A DNA stretch of 13,002 nt from contig JACPVB010000204.1 in NCBI GenBank assembly GCA_016191985.1, positions 1-13,002 of the forward strand. Direction: 5' to 3'. The translations under genes were made by a program, and so were the position numbers. Positions within the stretch are counted from its first letter, which is position 1; every line of letters starts with the position of its first letter. Source of the stretch: Chloroflexota bacterium (GTDB lineage: Bacteria > Chloroflexota > Anaerolineae > Anaerolineales > Villigracilaceae). Shown piece after piece: positions 11,317 to 13,002 of the stretch. A model generated the notes under the pieces. It worked only from the letters and a program-made list of their open reading frames with translations. It searched no databases and had not been told where the DNA came from.

Positions 11317-12060
11317 TTACTTTTTGTCCTCCACGTACGCCTTCACTGCAGCGCGCATGAATTCAGCCAACTTTGGATGCATCTTGTCGAAGTTGGCTTT
11401 GAAACGTGCATCTTCCACGTAGCCGTTTGCAAGGGCTTGCAACTGTTCCAGGTTCGGCGTCCAGAAGTAATTCATGTGCTTGCGCCAGCGTTCGACGACG
11501 GCCTGGGCTTGAGGAGAGGCCGCGCCCTTGGGTATGACTGCGATCATATCCTGGTAGATGGCTTTGCTTTCTGCAATAATGGCTTCTTTCTTCGCGGCGG
11601 AATAAGCCTTCCATTTGCGGTTTGATTCCCGCACGGTTTCGGGATCATACATCTGCTCCGCTTCGAGGGCGTATTTCTCCTGCTCTTCTTCGCTGAAACC
11701 TTCAAAAAATTTATCGTCGCTCATTGTTTTGCTTCCTTTCAAATGATTAATGGTATTGTCCACTGTTTGAATGAGGCGGTTGATGCGCGCAGCCTGTTTG
11801 CTCAGAGCTTCCTTGTGGCTTTGCAATGCTCCCATCACATCATAATCACGGCGTCCCATGATCTTCTTGATGTCGTCGAGTGGAATGTCCAGCTCACGGT
11901 AGAACAAAATCTGCTGGAGGCGCAGCACGGCATCCTCCCCGTAGTAGCGATAGCCATTGTTACCTACGCGGGATGGCTTGAGGAGGCCGATATCATCATA
12001 GTGGTGCAGGGTGCGCGGTGTGATACCTGCCAGTTTTGAGAGTTGTTTTACAGTGAACAT
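11317..12060 (-). CDS. MerR-family regulator with TipAS-type ligand domain
   Basis: A 247-residue regulator. Residues 1-70 are a MerR winged helix (FTVKQLSKLAGITPRTLHHYDDIGLLKPSRVGNNGYRYYGED). A dimerising coiled coil follows (about 75-110). The C-terminal 135 residues match the TipAS antibiotic-recognition domain (WKAYSAAKKEAI, RWRKHMNYFWTPNLEQL, NFDKMHPKLAEFMRAAVKAYVE). TipA-type proteins twist a long-spacer promoter into activity when the ligand, classically a thiopeptide, binds; the inducer here is unknown. The start at 12060 is fixed by the MerR motif and by the promoter directly upstream. There is no ribosome site, only 6 bases between the -10 box and the ATG, so the message is probably leaderless. 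Confidence 0.9.
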   Translation of the reverse strand: MFTVKQLSKLAGITPRTLHHYDDIGLLKPSRVGNNGYRYYGEDAVLRLQQILFYRELDIPLDDIKKIMGRRDYDVMGALQSHKEALSKQAARINRLIQTVDNTINHLKGSKTMSDDKFFEGFSEEEQEKYALEAEQMYDPETVRESNRKWKAYSAAKKEAIIAESKAIYQDMIAVIPKGAASPQAQAVVERWRKHMNYFWTPNLEQLQALANGYVEDARFKANFDKMHPKLAEFMRAAVKAYVEDKK

Positions 12061-12066
12061 GCCGCT

Positions 12067-12102
12067 ACTATAAACCCTTACGTAACGTTAATGTCAAGGG
12101 TT
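12067..12102 (-). promoter_or_regulatory. MerR-type autoregulated promoter with 19-bp spacer and operator dyad
   Basis: On the reverse strand TTGACA (12097-12092), 19 bases, TATAGT (12072-12067). Consensus boxes with an overlong 19-bp spacer are the hallmark of MerR-family target promoters. AACCCTT (12073-12079) and AAGGGTT (12096-12102) form the dyad flanking the spacer, with the palindromes TTACGTAA and TAACGTTA inside. The regulator gene it drives starts 6 bases after the -10 box. Confidence 0.88.
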
Positions 12103-12163
12103 GCCCACAGATTTTGGAACGGATGCTCGGATGAAAACGGATGGACCGATCCATGGGTTTCTG

Positions 12164-12172
12164 TGGTTAAAT
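12164..12172 (+). promoter_or_regulatory. Extended -10 promoter of the pseudouridine synthase gene
   Basis: TG-G-TTAAAT, an extended -10 element whose box ends 6 bases before ATG 12179. There is no clear -35. The spacing is the same as at the MerR gene and suggests a leaderless message. Confidence 0.4.
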
Positions 12173-12178
12173 TCAGGC

Positions 12179-12853
12179 ATGGATATTATTTATAAAGATG
12201 AACATATATTGATTGTCAACAAACCTGCGGAGCTTTCTGTGTTGCCTGAAGGATGGGATAAGGACGCAACCTATCTTGTCAAAATGCTTGAAGAACAATA
12301 TGGAAATCCTTCGACAAGCTCAGGGCGGGGAATCTGGGTTGTGCATCGCATTGATAAGGTTACCAGCGGCATCCTCATCTTCGCGTTGACAGCCGAAGCA
12401 CACCGCTCCTTGAACATTCAGTTTGAAAAACATCAGGTGGAAAAGACCTATCATGCCATTCTGAATGGCGTGCCGAAATGGGATGAGAAAATCACAAAAT
12501 TTCCGCTGCGGGTGAATGTGGGTCACAAGCATCGCACGATGGTGGACAACAAAAACGGAGTCCGCTCTGAGACGAGATTCAAAATTCTGAAACGCTATCA
12601 GACGTCGGCTTTGGTGGAGGCGATGCCGATGACGGGGAGAACGCATCAGATCAGAGTCCATGCATATGCGTTGGGGCATCCGCTGCTGGGGGATGTCCTG
12701 TACAGCGCGCCTGAAACCGATATTATCCCGCGCCCCGCCCTGCATGCCTATTCATTGAAGTTCGCGCATCCCAACACAAATGAGCTAATGAGCTTTCAAG
12801 CGGAATACCCGCATGATTTTCAAACGGCTGTGAAGATGCTGAGAGGGAAATAA
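12179..12853 (+). CDS. RluA-family pseudouridine synthase
   Basis: A 224-residue enzyme that converts uridine to pseudouridine in rRNA or tRNA. The catalytic motif is HRIDK (56-60) with nucleophile Asp59; family members usually have HRLD. MTGRTHQIRVH and HPLLGDVLY (typical RluA sequence HPIxGDxxY) lie in the C-terminal half, as does the final HAYSLKFAHP strand. There is no S4 RNA-binding domain, so it resembles RluA rather than RluC/RluD; the target position cannot be told. Start 12179 (MDIIYKDEHILIVNKP) is where relatives begin; the upstream open frame from 12101 would cross the MerR promoter. Residues 42-51 (GNPSTSSGRG) are an unusual linker encoded by a repeat-like sequence. Divergent from the MerR gene. 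Confidence 0.88.
   Translation: MDIIYKDEHILIVNKPAELSVLPEGWDKDATYLVKMLEEQYGNPSTSSGRGIWVVHRIDKVTSGILIFALTAEAHRSLNIQFEKHQVEKTYHAILNGVPKWDEKITKFPLRVNVGHKHRTMVDNKNGVRSETRFKILKRYQTSALVEAMPMTGRTHQIRVHAYALGHPLLGDVLYSAPETDIIPRPALHAYSLKFAHPNTNELMSFQAEYPHDFQTAVKMLRGK
12308..12325 (+). repeat. Possible in-frame dispersed mini-repeat inside the pseudouridine synthase gene
   Basis: CCTTCGACAAGCTCAGGG encodes PSTSSG just before the catalytic HRID motif. Sequences of the type TTCGACAAGCTCAG are, as I recall, scattered in Chloroflexota-like genomes, including within genes. Here only one copy is present in the window, so this rests on recall and on the odd low-complexity peptide. Confidence 0.35.
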
Positions 12854-12867
12854 GCAATGCAAAATTA

Positions 12868-12876
12868 TGGTATATT
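12868..12876 (+). promoter_or_regulatory. Extended -10 promoter of the response-regulator gene
   Basis: TG-G-TATATT, 18 bases before ATG 12895. TAGGAG (12882-12887) supplies the ribosome site inside the short leader. No -35 is evident. Confidence 0.5.
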
Positions 12877-12894
12877 CTGGTTAGGAGCAATGCC

Positions 12895-13002
12895 ATGAAT
12901 GAGCGAATCCTTATTATCGAAGATGACCAGGCTATTCTGAAATTGTTGCAGCGCGGTTTGGCTTATGAAGGCTACACAGTGGACACTGCCATTGATGGGC
13001 GC
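12895..13002 (+). CDS. Two-component response regulator, N-terminus only
   Basis: Thirty-six codons before the window ends. MNERILIIEDDQAILKLLQ shows the receiver-domain first strand with the acidic pocket Glu9-Asp10-Asp11, followed by helix 1 and GYTVDTAIDG (strand 2). This is the usual beginning of OmpR/PhoB-type regulators, which are phosphorylated on a later Asp by a histidine kinase and then bind DNA. The output domain is out of view, so the subfamily is a guess. TAGGAG lies 7 bases before the ATG. Confidence 0.85.
   Translation, partial: MNERILIIEDDQAILKLLQRGLAYEGYTVDTAIDGR

Noticed and set aside
7992..12060. ABC exporter plus MerR/TipA regulator as one drug-sensing resistance system
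   Set aside because: The two are separated by a bidirectional terminator, a convergent lipoprotein gene and a second terminator, and the exporter has its own promoter without a 19-bp MerR-type spacer. Regulation in trans cannot be excluded but nothing in the sequence shows it.
12105..12166. CCACAGA/TCTGTGG inverted pair between the MerR and RluA genes as an operator
   Set aside because: Seven-base arms 48 bases apart, overlapping an extended -10 box by chance-level similarity; too weak to call.

Overview
The window looks like a chromosomal segment of a bacterium in or near Chloroflexota (Anaerolineae-type). This is inferred from the mix of housekeeping genes, the style of the proteins and the many small palindromic repeats between genes; there is no rRNA or marker tree to prove it. 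Most of the DNA is ordinary single-gene or small-operon bacterial sequence. I see no CRISPR array, prophage, toxin-antitoxin pair, biosynthetic cluster or tRNA/rRNA gene, and no convincing multi-gene novel system. The points of interest are regulatory DNA, small mobile or palindromic elements and one broken gene.

Layout. 1-90 (-): start of an alcohol-dehydrogenase-like gene with a leaderless-type promoter. 305-691 (-): a PilZ-domain protein, divergent from a PIG-L family deacetylase at 768-1493 (+). 1519-2169: greA with a textbook promoter, a structured leader and a strong terminator. 2187-3793: lysS with a hairpin over its start and its own terminator. 3817-4455: two perfect inverted repeats, then a two-helix membrane protein whose frame is broken near its end. 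4435-4661: a dispersed repeat split by a 120-bp MITE-like insertion; an uninterrupted relative lies at 11165-11267. 4716-6999: kynureninase followed 1 base later by a Cys-based dual-specificity-type phosphatase. 7007-7254: a cluster of palindromic elements. 7291-7932: a SIMPL/DUF541 protein without a signal peptide. 7992-10622: a three-gene ABC-2 exporter (ATPase plus two unlike permeases), ended by a bidirectional terminator shared with the convergent META/HslJ-like lipoprotein gene (10672-11094, -). 11317-12060 (-): a TipA-like MerR regulator with a classic 19-bp-spacer MerR promoter over its own start. 12179-12853 (+): an RluA-type pseudouridine synthase. 12895-13002 (+): the first 36 codons of a two-component response regulator.

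How the parts relate. greA and lysS are independent information-processing units, each closed by a terminator. The ABC ATPase and its two permeases almost certainly form one membrane complex. kynU and the phosphatase look co-transcribed, but their functional link is unknown. The MerR regulator probably controls itself. Several genes (ADH-like, PIG-L, MerR, RluA) have a -10 box 5-7 bases from the start codon, which suggests leaderless transcripts; several -10 boxes share the extended form TGG-TAAAAT.
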